A program made the translations under genes and the position numbers. A stretch of 42,498 bases of DNA from NCBI GenBank assembly GCA_902771635.1, contig CACXXW010000029.1:1-42498 (forward strand), read 5' to 3'. The stretch comes from an uncultured Bacteroidia bacterium (GTDB lineage: Bacteria > Bacteroidota > Bacteroidia > Bacteroidales > F082). Below the pieces are notes generated by a model that saw only the letters and a program-made list of their open reading frames with translations, was not told the DNA's origin and ran no database searches. Below, piece after piece: positions 32,504 through 39,334 of the stretch; position 1 is the stretch's first letter; each line of letters starts with the position of its first letter.

Positions 32504-32580
32504 GGCTGTAAGCAGTCAGCCGTCAGCTATCAGCTTGCTAGCATCAAGGCTGACAGCTGATTGCTGATAGCTGACAGCCG
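32504..32580. repeat. Dispersed palindromic repeat, family B, copy 2
   Basis: GGCTGTAAGCAGTCAGCCGT ... GCTGATAGCTGACAGCC: the arms GTCAGCTATCAGC and GCTGATAGCTGAC are exact complements. Same repeat type as 6890-6963, again just upstream of a minus-strand gene. Confidence 0.75.
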
Positions 32581-32611
32581 AACTTGTGACTTTTTAGTAA
32601 ACCATGCACAT

Positions 32612-33196
32612 TTAATTATCAATAGTTATTCTCTTTTTCCCATTTTGAATCACAATGCCTTTATAGCCTTTGGGTGCAATCTGCCCAGTGATGGTATAGG
32701 TTGTTCCTTCGCTGTTTTCGTCAGGTGATAGTTCTTGGATCCCTGTATAGATGGGCTGCAATGAAAGCGTAATAGTCACTTCTCCTTCACCTGCCTTGAC
32801 GAAACGACGCACCTCGTCAGCCGATAGGTTGTCGAGTTTGCCGATGCGGGTGTACGACCACGAGTTGCTTCCATAGAAAATGCAAATGTTGTCGCCGTTG
32901 TATAAGACAAGATCGCCCGCAGAAGTGGTGATTTGGTGGTTGTCGGTCGGGAACGACTGCCCAATATACCCCACTTTCTCGAAGTTACCGTAGTCGTGAG
33001 CAATGTAAACGATGTTTTCGGTTTGCAGGGCAGCCACCAACGCTCGTGTTCCGACATTATCTTCCATTGTGACGGTATGTGTCTCCTCTCCGATAGTGAT
33101 ATACATGGTCTCTTCCATTGTCTGTGCAAAAGTCTCGCTGTTTTTAGAGCAACCCGTAATCAGTAGAGCTACAAATAACCAAAGCATCTTTTTCAT
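32612..33196 (-). CDS. Exported cyclophilin-like fold lipoprotein
   Basis: A 194-aa lipoprotein (MKKMLWLFVALLITGC, Cys 16). The middle (MYITIGEETHTVTMEDNVGTRALVAAL, then AGDLVLYNGDNICIFYGSNSWSYTRIGKL) matches the cyclophilin-like domain found in many small bacterial proteins. The C-terminus (YTITGQIAPKGYKGIVIQNG) resembles the short conserved tail seen on Bacteroidales secreted proteins. The start at 33196 follows a -7 box at 33220-33228. Function is unknown; peptidyl-prolyl isomerase activity should not be assumed. Confidence 0.82.
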   Translation of the reverse strand: MKKMLWLFVALLITGCSKNSETFAQTMEETMYITIGEETHTVTMEDNVGTRALVAALQTENIVYIAHDYGNFEKVGYIGQSFPTDNHQITTSAGDLVLYNGDNICIFYGSNSWSYTRIGKLDNLSADEVRRFVKAGEGEVTITLSLQPIYTGIQELSPDENSEGTTYTITGQIAPKGYKGIVIQNGKKRITIDN

Positions 33197-33219
33197 TTGA
33201 CCTAGTTTTAATTTCGTTT

Positions 33220-33228
33220 GCAAAAGTA
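33220..33228 (-). promoter_or_regulatory. -7 promoter box of the cyclophilin-like gene
   Basis: The minus strand reads TACTTTTGC, 24 nt before the ATG at 33196. It is divergent from the AraC promoter at 33346. Confidence 0.6.
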
Positions 33229-33345
33229 CACTTGTTACTTGAAAGAGGTATTACACAAATCGGCTGAATCTATACCAATTTCGCAGAAAATATATTATTA
33301 TCATGTAAAAAAGTACCATTTTTATCTCATTATTCATATTCTTTG

Positions 33346-33353
33346 TACCTTTG
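33346..33353 (+). promoter_or_regulatory. -7 promoter box of the divergent AraC gene
   Basis: TACCTTTG lies 7 nt before the ATG at 33361, so the mRNA is probably leaderless or nearly so. Confidence 0.6.
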
Positions 33354-33360
33354 CATCGCA

Positions 33361-34254
33361 ATGAAGAAGATTCTGAAAATAGATAGTCCCAACGATTTTG
33401 CCCGATTTGTGGAGGCTCCTGTGTTGCATCCGCTGATCAGCATCATCCACTTCGATGAATTGGCTCCCTTTCGCCATAGCCTGAACAACTATGGTGTCTA
33501 TGGACTCTTTATCCAACGCCAGTTTCCCAAAGATCTCTCGTATGGCATGAAGACCCTTCAGGCGAGCGATGCCTCGATTATTGCCGTCGAGCCTGGACAG
33601 ATTGGCGGTTTGGAGGACAACGGGGAGCGCATTTCGCTGAGTGGATGGGTGCTCTTATGGTCGCCCGAACTGCTACGCGGCTCAGAACTGGAACGCCAAA
33701 TAGAACGCTACCATTATTTCTCTTATTTCTTCACCGGCTCGCTGCGGATGGAGCCTGATGAATGGCTCAGCATCACGCAACTGCTCTCTCAGATGCGACA
33801 AGAGTTGATAACTCACGATGACTCGCCCTCGCTCAGAAGCATCTTGTTGGGCTATCTGCACCTGATACTGGAATACTGCAACCGAATCTATCAGCGGCAA
33901 CTCTCTGAAGAAGATAATGGCGGTAGTGACCTCTTGAAGCGCTTTCACGACCTGCTGCAACAGTATTTCCGCGAGAATCGGCAGTCGTCACAAGGCCTGC
34001 CAACGATCGCCTATTGTGCCTCAGAGCTGGCTTATTCGCCACGTTATTTCGGCGATATTGTCCACAAGGCCACTGGCGGAACGGCCATCGGCTACATCCA
34101 CAACTACATCATCAACCAGGCCAAGAGCCTGCTCATGAACGGTCACAACATCAGCGAGACCTCGCGCCTCCTGGGCTTCGATTTTCCCCATCATTTCACC
34201 CGCCTCTTCAAAAAGATGACAGGCCTCACGCCTAGTGAGTATTTGGGGAAATAA
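33361..34254 (+). CDS. AraC-family transcriptional regulator
   Basis: A 297-aa regulator with an N-terminal ligand-binding domain (about 1-170) and a C-terminal helix-turn-helix pair (IAYCASELAYSPRYFGDIVHKATGGTAIGYIH and SETSRLLGFDFPHHFTRLFKKMTGLTPSEYLGK). The ATG at 33361 is used because the promoter box lies between it and the next upstream in-frame codon. It is divergent from the cyclophilin-like lipoprotein and followed by a family A repeat. It may control the adjacent hydrolase-acyltransferase genes, by proximity only. Confidence 0.93.
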   Translation: MKKILKIDSPNDFARFVEAPVLHPLISIIHFDELAPFRHSLNNYGVYGLFIQRQFPKDLSYGMKTLQASDASIIAVEPGQIGGLEDNGERISLSGWVLLWSPELLRGSELERQIERYHYFSYFFTGSLRMEPDEWLSITQLLSQMRQELITHDDSPSLRSILLGYLHLILEYCNRIYQRQLSEEDNGGSDLLKRFHDLLQQYFRENRQSSQGLPTIAYCASELAYSPRYFGDIVHKATGGTAIGYIHNYIINQAKSLLMNGHNISETSRLLGFDFPHHFTRLFKKMTGLTPSEYLGK

Positions 34255-34267
34255 GACTTGAATTGAA

Positions 34268-34304
34268 AAATCCGCAAGCCAAGGCTTTGCCTGAATTGCA
34301 GATT
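34268..34304. repeat. Dispersed palindromic repeat, family A, copy 4
   Basis: AAATCCGCAA (34268-34277) pairs with TTGCAGATT (34296-34304, one mismatch); centre GCCAAGGCTTTGCCTGAA. Fourteen nt after the AraC stop, followed by CATTTTTGT, so it probably terminates that gene. Confidence 0.8.
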
Positions 34305-34376
34305 CATTTTTGTAAATAATGCCCAATACTTCCAAAACCTCACAGGCATCAATAATGCCTTGGAAGAAGAAAGAAC

Positions 34377-34410
34377 ATAAAAAATGGCGACAAAAGTCAT
34401 TGTCGCCATT
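34377..34410 (-). terminator. Rho-independent terminator of the 42-residue gene
   Basis: A perfect 10-bp stem (AATGGCGACA 34383-34392 with TGTCGCCATT 34401-34410) has an 8-nt loop. On the minus strand it is followed by a run of six T. It lies 29 nt after the stop of the small gene. Confidence 0.85.
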
Positions 34411-34439
34411 AACTAGTGCTAAAGCATGTAAGCACTCAT

Positions 34440-34568
34440 TTAAACCAGCCTTGATTTAAATGCTAATTCCCAATGGCTATCTTTCCATAAAAAGGATATG
34501 CCGTTTATCCATAAATAAGGCAATCCATCGGGTTCAATTCTACTAATATACTTAATTAAACTTTCCAT
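34440..34568 (-). CDS. 42-residue small protein of unknown function
   Basis: The minus strand encodes MESLIKYISRIEPDGLPYLW followed by INGISFLWKDSHWELAFKSR and LV, then TAA at 34440-34442. It is a complete transcription unit: -7 box TATCTTTGC (34592-34600), 23-nt leader, frame, and a strong intrinsic terminator 29 nt after the stop. Three Trp in 42 residues and an amphipathic middle suggest a folded or membrane-touching peptide; no signal peptide or transmembrane helix is clear. I recognise no family. It is convergent with the AraC gene. Confidence 0.7.
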   Translation of the reverse strand: MESLIKYISRIEPDGLPYLWINGISFLWKDSHWELAFKSRLV

Positions 34569-34591
34569 ACTTTTATTGGTATAGGAGTTAT

Positions 34592-34600
34592 GCAAAGATA
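34592..34600 (-). promoter_or_regulatory. -7 promoter box of the 42-residue gene
   Basis: The minus strand reads TATCTTTGC, 23 nt before the ATG at 34568. Confidence 0.65.
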
Positions 34601-34667
34601 GAAAGTTTTGGGGGATTTTGCAAGCTTATAAGTGTTTTACTTGTTCCGAAATAAGTCTTTTCCAAAA

Positions 34668-35138
34668 TTAGTTTTTCGAATAACCTACAATATTTACATC
34701 GTTCGCCACTCGGTCGGCATAGTCCAGGAATTCTAAATATGTGAAATCAAGTTTGTGGCTTTTCCCGTAAGAAGACCTATAAGTTACACTTGTTGAGTTT
34801 GGCGGCAATCGGAACATGAAACTATTCTCATTATCATTCCAATAGAAATACTCATTTGGTTTGATAAGCAATCCTATTGGTTTGTTAGTATCAGAACCGT
34901 CTTTCGTATACTTAACACTATATTTTACGAGATCTTTTCCTGTATCATTTTTGTATACACCTTCTCGATTGCGATAAACAGTATCATTACCAACAAATTC
35001 GCTCTTTGGTACTTTTATAGTTTCTCTTGAACTAACAAGGGTAACTGTCACAAAATGATTTTTTTTGTTTGATGGTCCAGTGCAGCCCACCGCAAAAAGC
35101 AGTGTTACGGCCATCAAGATGAGATTTTTTGCTTTCAT
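34668..35138 (-). CDS. Small lipoprotein of unknown function
   Basis: A 156-aa lipoprotein (MKAKNLILMAVTLLFAVGC, Cys 19). The mature part is beta-rich with charged, tyrosine-containing segments (KYSVKYTKDGSDTNKPIGLL, PNEYFYWNDNENSFMFRLPP). I recognise no family. It belongs to the AT-rich minus-strand cluster, about 120 nt after the amber-interrupted gene, and may be in the same transcript. Confidence 0.75.
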   Translation of the reverse strand: MKAKNLILMAVTLLFAVGCTGPSNKKNHFVTVTLVSSRETIKVPKSEFVGNDTVYRNREGVYKNDTGKDLVKYSVKYTKDGSDTNKPIGLLIKPNEYFYWNDNENSFMFRLPPNSTSVTYRSSYGKSHKLDFTYLEFLDYADRVANDVNIVGYSKN

Positions 35139-35258
35139 GATGATTATTTGTCTTGAGATTTATTGAAAAGAAACGAAATAAATGCAACATGGAACTTATC
35201 TAAATTGCGGTTTGTATTACAAAAATTGAAAGATTAAACATTCTTTTATATGAGATTA

Positions 35259-35723
35259 TCAAACATCCCTAACAATTCTACCGAGAAATATTTCCGTCGA
35301 TGAGAAGTCAAATTTGTATACAATGTTAAATGGAACGACCTTGCTGCTGTTTTTTTCGTAAACAAAAGCTATTATTACATCTGCTGGTCCGCTATCTTTC
35401 TCACAATTTCGTCCAAAATATCTAACATATTCATAATCCCCATATACATAGGATTCTTTGGATAGGATTTCTGCATAGTAAGAGTAGTCTGTGCCAATCA
35501 CAATTGTTATTAATTCCGCTGACTATTTGGTTCCATTTAATTGTAAATAGGTGACAATTGCATGATTTTCATTATCATCAAGAGATGTTTTATCTTCTGT
35601 ATCATATAAGGACACAGAAAAACATTCATATTTTTCAAGAATCTTCCACGTTCCTTGTGCAAGTGAAACAGAATTAGCCATTACCAAAAACAATGTACTA
35701 AACAAAAGAAAACACTTTTTCAT
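35259..35723 (-). pseudogene. Secreted protein gene interrupted by an in-frame TAG
   Basis: The frame starts at the ATG 35723 with a signal peptide (MKKCFLLFSTLFLVMANSVSLAQ) and runs to QLNGTK, where TAG lies at 35523-35525. It then continues without shift as SAELITIVIGTDYSYYAEIL to VRDV and a stop at 35259. The two parts look like one beta-rich secreted protein of about 154 residues. A CAG-to-TAG type change would explain it; readthrough is not supported because TAG serves as a normal stop in other genes here. It starts 5 nt after the preceding gene. Confidence 0.65.
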
Positions 35724-35728
35724 AATAA

Positions 35729-36025
35729 TCAAATCTTATTTATTGCCTTAATATTTTCAGTTTCAATAGAATATTCGCTAGCTTCAAATGGATTCTGCCC
35801 ATTCACGAATGCCAAGACTTTTATTTTTATGCTATTTGTATTAATAGTACGAGTCGCATTTTTAATCAGCAATTTCTCTTCTTCCTCTGATATGATTACT
35901 TTCAGAATAAATAACTCATCGTATTCTATTCCATTACGAATAATAGGTAACTTTAATTCTGCACCTAAACAATGCCCATGGACATTACACTCTAAAAAGA
36001 TGTACTCTAAACTGAATTTTTCCAT
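35729..36025 (-). CDS. Small soluble protein of unknown function
   Basis: A 98-aa protein of alternating beta-type segments (FSLEYIFLECNVHGHCLGAEL, YDELFILKVIISEEEEKLLI) without signal peptide or membrane segment. Two Cys and two His are close together (ECNVHGHCLG), a possible metal site by inference. No family recognised. It lies between the two-pass membrane protein (46-nt gap) and the amber-interrupted secreted protein (5-nt gap), so the three form an operon. Confidence 0.65.
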   Translation of the reverse strand: MEKFSLEYIFLECNVHGHCLGAELKLPIIRNGIEYDELFILKVIISEEEEKLLIKNATRTINTNSIKIKVLAFVNGQNPFEASEYSIETENIKAINKI

Positions 36026-36071
36026 AACTTAATGAATTACACCAAAACAACAAATAATGTATTTATTTCGT

Positions 36072-37457
36072 TTATAGTTTTTCAGATTCTTTTTCTATTT
36101 CTACAAATTCTTCGTATGTAAGCTCTTCTTTGTTAATCCGTGAGAACAACTCGTTTGCTAATGACACTTTTTCAGCATCATAAGGTTTCATGTATCTTTG
36201 TGGGTTGACTTTTTCCTTTAATCTTTTCAATAGCTGATCATCAATGAGTGCTATTCCAAGTTCATTAACTGCTTGCGCTTGTAATGCCATCAGCTTCTCG
36301 TTGTCTAAATTTCCAGTCAATAATTGTTGATAAATCGCGTTGGCTTTCTCAACTTTATCTTTGTCATATTGCTTGATAAAGTTGGCTGGATTACACAGCC
36401 TTTTTAATTTGTCTTGCAATCCTTCGTTTGCGGTTTTCTCCTCTCGTTTGTATAAAACTGTCAAAGGTATTATTGCCCCAAGCATTAAAAGGGTTATTCC
36501 AATGCCAAACCACAACAAAAGTTTCTTTTTTTCTGATTTTTCAGGATGCCAAGGCTGTCGGTAAACCGAATATGTGATGGGCTGTGTTCTCCCTACAAAT
36601 ACTCGATAGTATCCATTGTACATATATGTATACTCCATCGGAGAAGTACGTTCTTCATAGTTCGAGTAATCTCCAAAAAGAGGTTTCCCCCAATGCCAAT
36701 AGTCTGCTTGGTCATCTTTCTTAATCCAATAGTATTCATTAGCTGCTTCGCTCATCGCATTTCTTATTCTACTATAGCAGCCTCTTTCAAGCTTTCCATT
36801 ATAAAACTGATCTGTAGAGTTGTCACTTAAAAAATTGGATTTAGGGTTTGATATGAAGAACTCAAAAGCTTCCTCAACGGCAGTTTCAACAGAAGGGATA
36901 AAGTCATAGTAATACGAACGTTCCTGCCGTTTCAAGCCTACCGCATACGGGAAAATCCATTCAATTGATATTTGTGGGCCACCAACTTTATCTAGCCATT
37001 CTAGCTTCTGGCTATATTCAACATTGTTTATTCTAACAAGATTCCATCCATCTTCGTGATATCCGTGCCATGCTCCGCTTTCATCATTTGAGATTCGGTA
37101 TAATTTGAATAAATCGCCATAGTTGTCTTTCCAATCTGCATCAATGTCTATATCAATCATGGAGTTTCCTTCAATGTCAAATGATCTCGCCCTTGGTATT
37201 ACGTCGTCTGATGATAGTTTTTTACTTGGACGTTCGGGAATATCCATTTGCTTATAAACGACATTTTTACCATGATAATCCACATCTACAAGATTCAATC
37301 TGTCTCCACCAAACATTTCTGATATGCTATTGAATATTTCTCGACGCAGTTTTTCATCTTTTGTTTTGATGTGTGCATTGATAATAAAGTACGCAGCAAC
37401 TAGCAAGGCAATATATGCTGCAATAACAATGATAATACCTTTTTTCTTGTTGTTCAT
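36072..37457 (-). CDS. Two-pass membrane protein with C-terminal duplicated helical motif
   Basis: A 461-aa protein from the ATG at 37457 (MNNKKKGIIIVIAAY). Transmembrane helices lie at about 7-26 and 312-334, enclosing a large, Trp- and Tyr-rich external domain of about 285 residues. The cytoplasmic tail holds two copies of a helical motif: LCNPANFIKQYDKDKVEKAN and VNPQRYMKPYDAEKVSLAN, each followed by an L- and E-rich helix. I recognise no family. 44 upstream open codons run into the terminator of the structured RNA and are not part of the gene. It leads the AT-rich operon, and the structured RNA copy 2 lies upstream of it. Confidence 0.72.
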   Translation of the reverse strand: MNNKKKGIIIVIAAYIALLVAAYFIINAHIKTKDEKLRREIFNSISEMFGGDRLNLVDVDYHGKNVVYKQMDIPERPSKKLSSDDVIPRARSFDIEGNSMIDIDIDADWKDNYGDLFKLYRISNDESGAWHGYHEDGWNLVRINNVEYSQKLEWLDKVGGPQISIEWIFPYAVGLKRQERSYYYDFIPSVETAVEEAFEFFISNPKSNFLSDNSTDQFYNGKLERGCYSRIRNAMSEAANEYYWIKKDDQADYWHWGKPLFGDYSNYEERTSPMEYTYMYNGYYRVFVGRTQPITYSVYRQPWHPEKSEKKKLLLWFGIGITLLMLGAIIPLTVLYKREEKTANEGLQDKLKRLCNPANFIKQYDKDKVEKANAIYQQLLTGNLDNEKLMALQAQAVNELGIALIDDQLLKRLKEKVNPQRYMKPYDAEKVSLANELFSRINKEELTYEEFVEIEKESEKL

Positions 37458-37516
37458 TTGTTTATCTATTTTTGGAAGTGATGGTTTATCTTTATGGTTT
37501 GCGAGTAATTTTAGAG

Positions 37517-37550
37517 CAAAAAAAGCGCGGAACATTTTCTTATCCACGCT
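37517..37550 (-). terminator. Rho-independent terminator directly after structured RNA copy 2
   Basis: On the minus strand AGCGTGG pairs with CCGCGCT (one G-T pair, 13-nt loop) followed by seven T (37518-37524). The first three bases of the stem are shared with the last three of the outermost helix of the RNA, so the two structures partly exclude each other. Confidence 0.75.
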
Positions 37551-37688
37551 CTGAGGCTCTGCAATGCCCGTAAAAGTTGATAAGTCCACGCCCGCGCTAA
37601 CGCACGAGCGTTCGCAGACTTATTCGCAACTTTTACTCAATGGAATTTGCAGATTTCAGAGCAGTGCCGAATAAATAGCAAACGCTAT
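37548..37688 (-). ncRNA. Nested multi-stem structured RNA, copy 2
   Basis: On the minus strand a small hairpin ATAGC-GTTT-GCTAT (37675-37688) is followed by a long arm. Its helices are GCTCTGA/TCAGAGC (37656-37662 with 37548-37554), TCTGCAA/TTGCAGA (37647-37653 with 37558-37564), GTAAAAGTTG/CAACTTTTAC (37627-37636 with 37570-37579), ATAAGTC/GACTTAT (37617-37623 with 37580-37586) and an apical AACG/CGTT helix. Internal loops are AA opposite GCC and ATTCCATTGA opposite GGGCA. Copy 1 (8621-8756) has AAT opposite AGCC and ATTTAGACA opposite AGGCAC at the same places, with different helix sequences. A terminator follows at once, so this RNA could be a free transcript or an attenuated leader of the gene at 37457. 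Confidence 0.72.
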
Positions 37689-37754
37689 GATTTATAATAT
37701 GTTAATTTAACTACTTTTCTTTGCTTGTTTCGTTTTTATTGTTTTGATATTCAA

Positions 37755-38700
37755 TTATTTATTCTCTTGTTGCAATCTATACAATTCCTTTTGTTGCTCT
37801 ATCTCGCGGCGCAGTTCTTCCTCTGTGGGCACTGCAAAGCACAATCCCAATCGTGGGATTGTTGCCTTCCTTACCCCTTAACTCGTCAAACATTCGCACA
37901 TACATATCCATTTGCCCCACATCTTGATGCCTTATCTTCCCTATCTTCAAGTCAATCAGCACATAGCATTTCAAAATGATGTTGTAAAACACAAGGTCGA
38001 TGAAATAGTCTTGGGCTGCTGTCCGTATCAGTTGCTGTCTCCCCACAAAGGCAAAGCCTCGTCCCATTTCCATGATGAATTCCTGCAAATGGCTGATTAT
38101 GGCACTCTCCAACTGTGATTCGCTATAACTGTCATCTTTTTTGAAGCCCAAAAACTCTGCAATTATCGGACTTTTGAGCAACTCCGCCTTCTCAATTTCC
38201 TCATTTGGTTTTTCCGATGGCAGTTGTGGCTGCTGGAAATGCCTTTCGTAGTATTGGGTTGCAATGTTCCTGTCCAACGTCCTAACACTCCACGCCTCTG
38301 TCGAAGCTGTCTCCAAATACCAACATATGGCGGTGTCGTTTCCCACACGTAATGACTTGAAAATATGTGTCCAAGTCAGATTTGGAAATCGCGATTTCCA
38401 AATCTCAATGTCAGGAACAACCAGATAAAAATGACGGAAAGCGCGCAAATACCTTCCGCTGAATCCTTTTCCGTATGTTCGGGTTAGTTCTTGAGATAGC
38501 ATCTCTATCAATTGCATGCCGTAATCCGCGCGTTCTTTTCCGTTTTGCTCTTGCTCCACGATGCGTTGTCCTATGCGCCAATAGGTCTCAATCATCACGG
38601 CGTTCACGGCTCCGTAGGCCGCATTGCGCCCTTGCTCCACCAGCCGCTTGATGTCGCCGATGAAGGATTCCGTGTTACTATGTAAGGTTAGGTCTGACAT
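37755..38700 (-). pseudogene. YhcG-type (DUF1016) PD-(D/E)XK nuclease with frameshifting C-terminal deletion
   Basis: The N-terminal DUF1016 domain (NAVMIETYWRIGQRIVEQEQ, KGFSGRYLRAFRHFYLVVPD, WTHIFKSLRV) and the C-terminal nuclease core (FIDLVFYNIILKCYVLIDLKIGKI, with the D and DLK catalytic residues, then GQMDMYVRMFDE) are intact. After NPTIGIVLCS the original frame ends within 18 codons (at 37777). The usual family ending appears in another frame (PTEEELRREIEQQKELYRLQ) to a stop at 37755. About 25-30 residues that normally connect the two are missing. The nuclease core remains, so partial function is possible, but the gene is best called damaged. The ATG at 38700 follows the promoter box at 38716-38724. 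Confidence 0.85.
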
Positions 38701-38715
38701 ATTGTTTTGAACCTC

Positions 38716-38724
38716 GCAAAGGTA
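38716..38724 (-). promoter_or_regulatory. -7 promoter box of the YhcG-type gene
   Basis: The minus strand reads TACCTTTGC, 16 nt before the ATG at 38700. Confidence 0.6.
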
Positions 38725-38806
38725 CAAAATATTTTGAAATCCAACTATCAATTTGCGAAATGGGCGGTTTCATAAATTTTTGGGAAATAACAGGTAGAGA
38801 GATGAA

Positions 38807-38842
38807 AAATCCGCAATCCAAGCCTTTGCCTGAATTACGGAT
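38807..38842. repeat. Dispersed palindromic repeat, family A, copy 5
   Basis: AAATCCGCAAT (38807-38817) pairs with AATTACGGAT (38833-38842, one mismatch); centre CCAAGCCTTTGCCTG. Between the NTF2-like gene and the YhcG promoter. Confidence 0.8.
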
Positions 38843-38908
38843 GTGGAATGATAGAATGTCTCTTTGGAATGGCAATGACATCCTTTTTTGGCAGTCGTCT
38901 TTCTGCAA

Positions 38909-39334
38909 CTAATATGTACTGGCTTGCGATGAGGTGAACCTCCACTGGCCGTCTTGTTTCTCAAGAGTAAAACGCAAACGTAATCTCCAAGTGCCGCGAC
39001 TGCCACCAAATACTGCCGCTGTCACGCGACTTTTGCCTGTCAGCGTTGCGGTGTTGCCCTTTATGGCGATGTCCATCTCTTCATGCTCTGCTGAATAATA
39101 GTTGAGCGTGCCATCGGCAATAGCACGGATATATTCTGCTTTCGACTGCCGCATGCCGGTCATGTGGATGAGCACAAAATTGTCGGCATGGACACGGTTT
39201 AGGGTCACCGTGTCCTTAGCCACCATAGCCTCATACATTTCTCGGTAAAGGGCTTCTATTTGCTCTTTGTCCGTCTTTGCTTGCATGATTATTGTCGTCA
39301 TTCCAAGAAACAGTATCGTAATAAGGCGGTTCAT
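38909..39334 (-). CDS. Exported NTF2-like (SnoaL/DUF4440-type) protein
   Basis: A 141-aa protein with a signal peptide (MNRLITILFLGMTTIIMQAK) and a cone-shaped NTF2-like domain: IEALYREMYEAMVAKDTVTLNRVHADNFVLIHMTGMRQSKAEYI, ATLTGKSRVTAAVFGG, TWRLRLRFTLEKQDGQWRFTSSQAS. Such domains bind small hydrophobic ligands or act as small enzymes; no catalytic claim is possible. The ATG overlaps the stop of the SDR gene (TAATG), which indicates translational coupling. Stop codon TAG. Confidence 0.85.
   Translation of the reverse strand: MNRLITILFLGMTTIIMQAKTDKEQIEALYREMYEAMVAKDTVTLNRVHADNFVLIHMTGMRQSKAEYIRAIADGTLNYYSAEHEEMDIAIKGNTATLTGKSRVTAAVFGGSRGTWRLRLRFTLEKQDGQWRFTSSQASTY

Noticed and set aside
19413..35525. 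Amber recoding (TAG read as an amino acid) across the window
   Set aside because: Several intact genes end in TAG with no sensible continuation, for example the membrane protein at 2089, the AraC gene at 29934 and the NTF2-like gene at 38909. The two interrupted genes are better explained by nonsense mutations.
37458..37589. N-terminal extension of the two-pass membrane protein (44 extra codons to 37589)
   Set aside because: The extension translates the terminator and outer helix of the structured RNA, and the ATG at 37457 gives a normal membrane-protein start.
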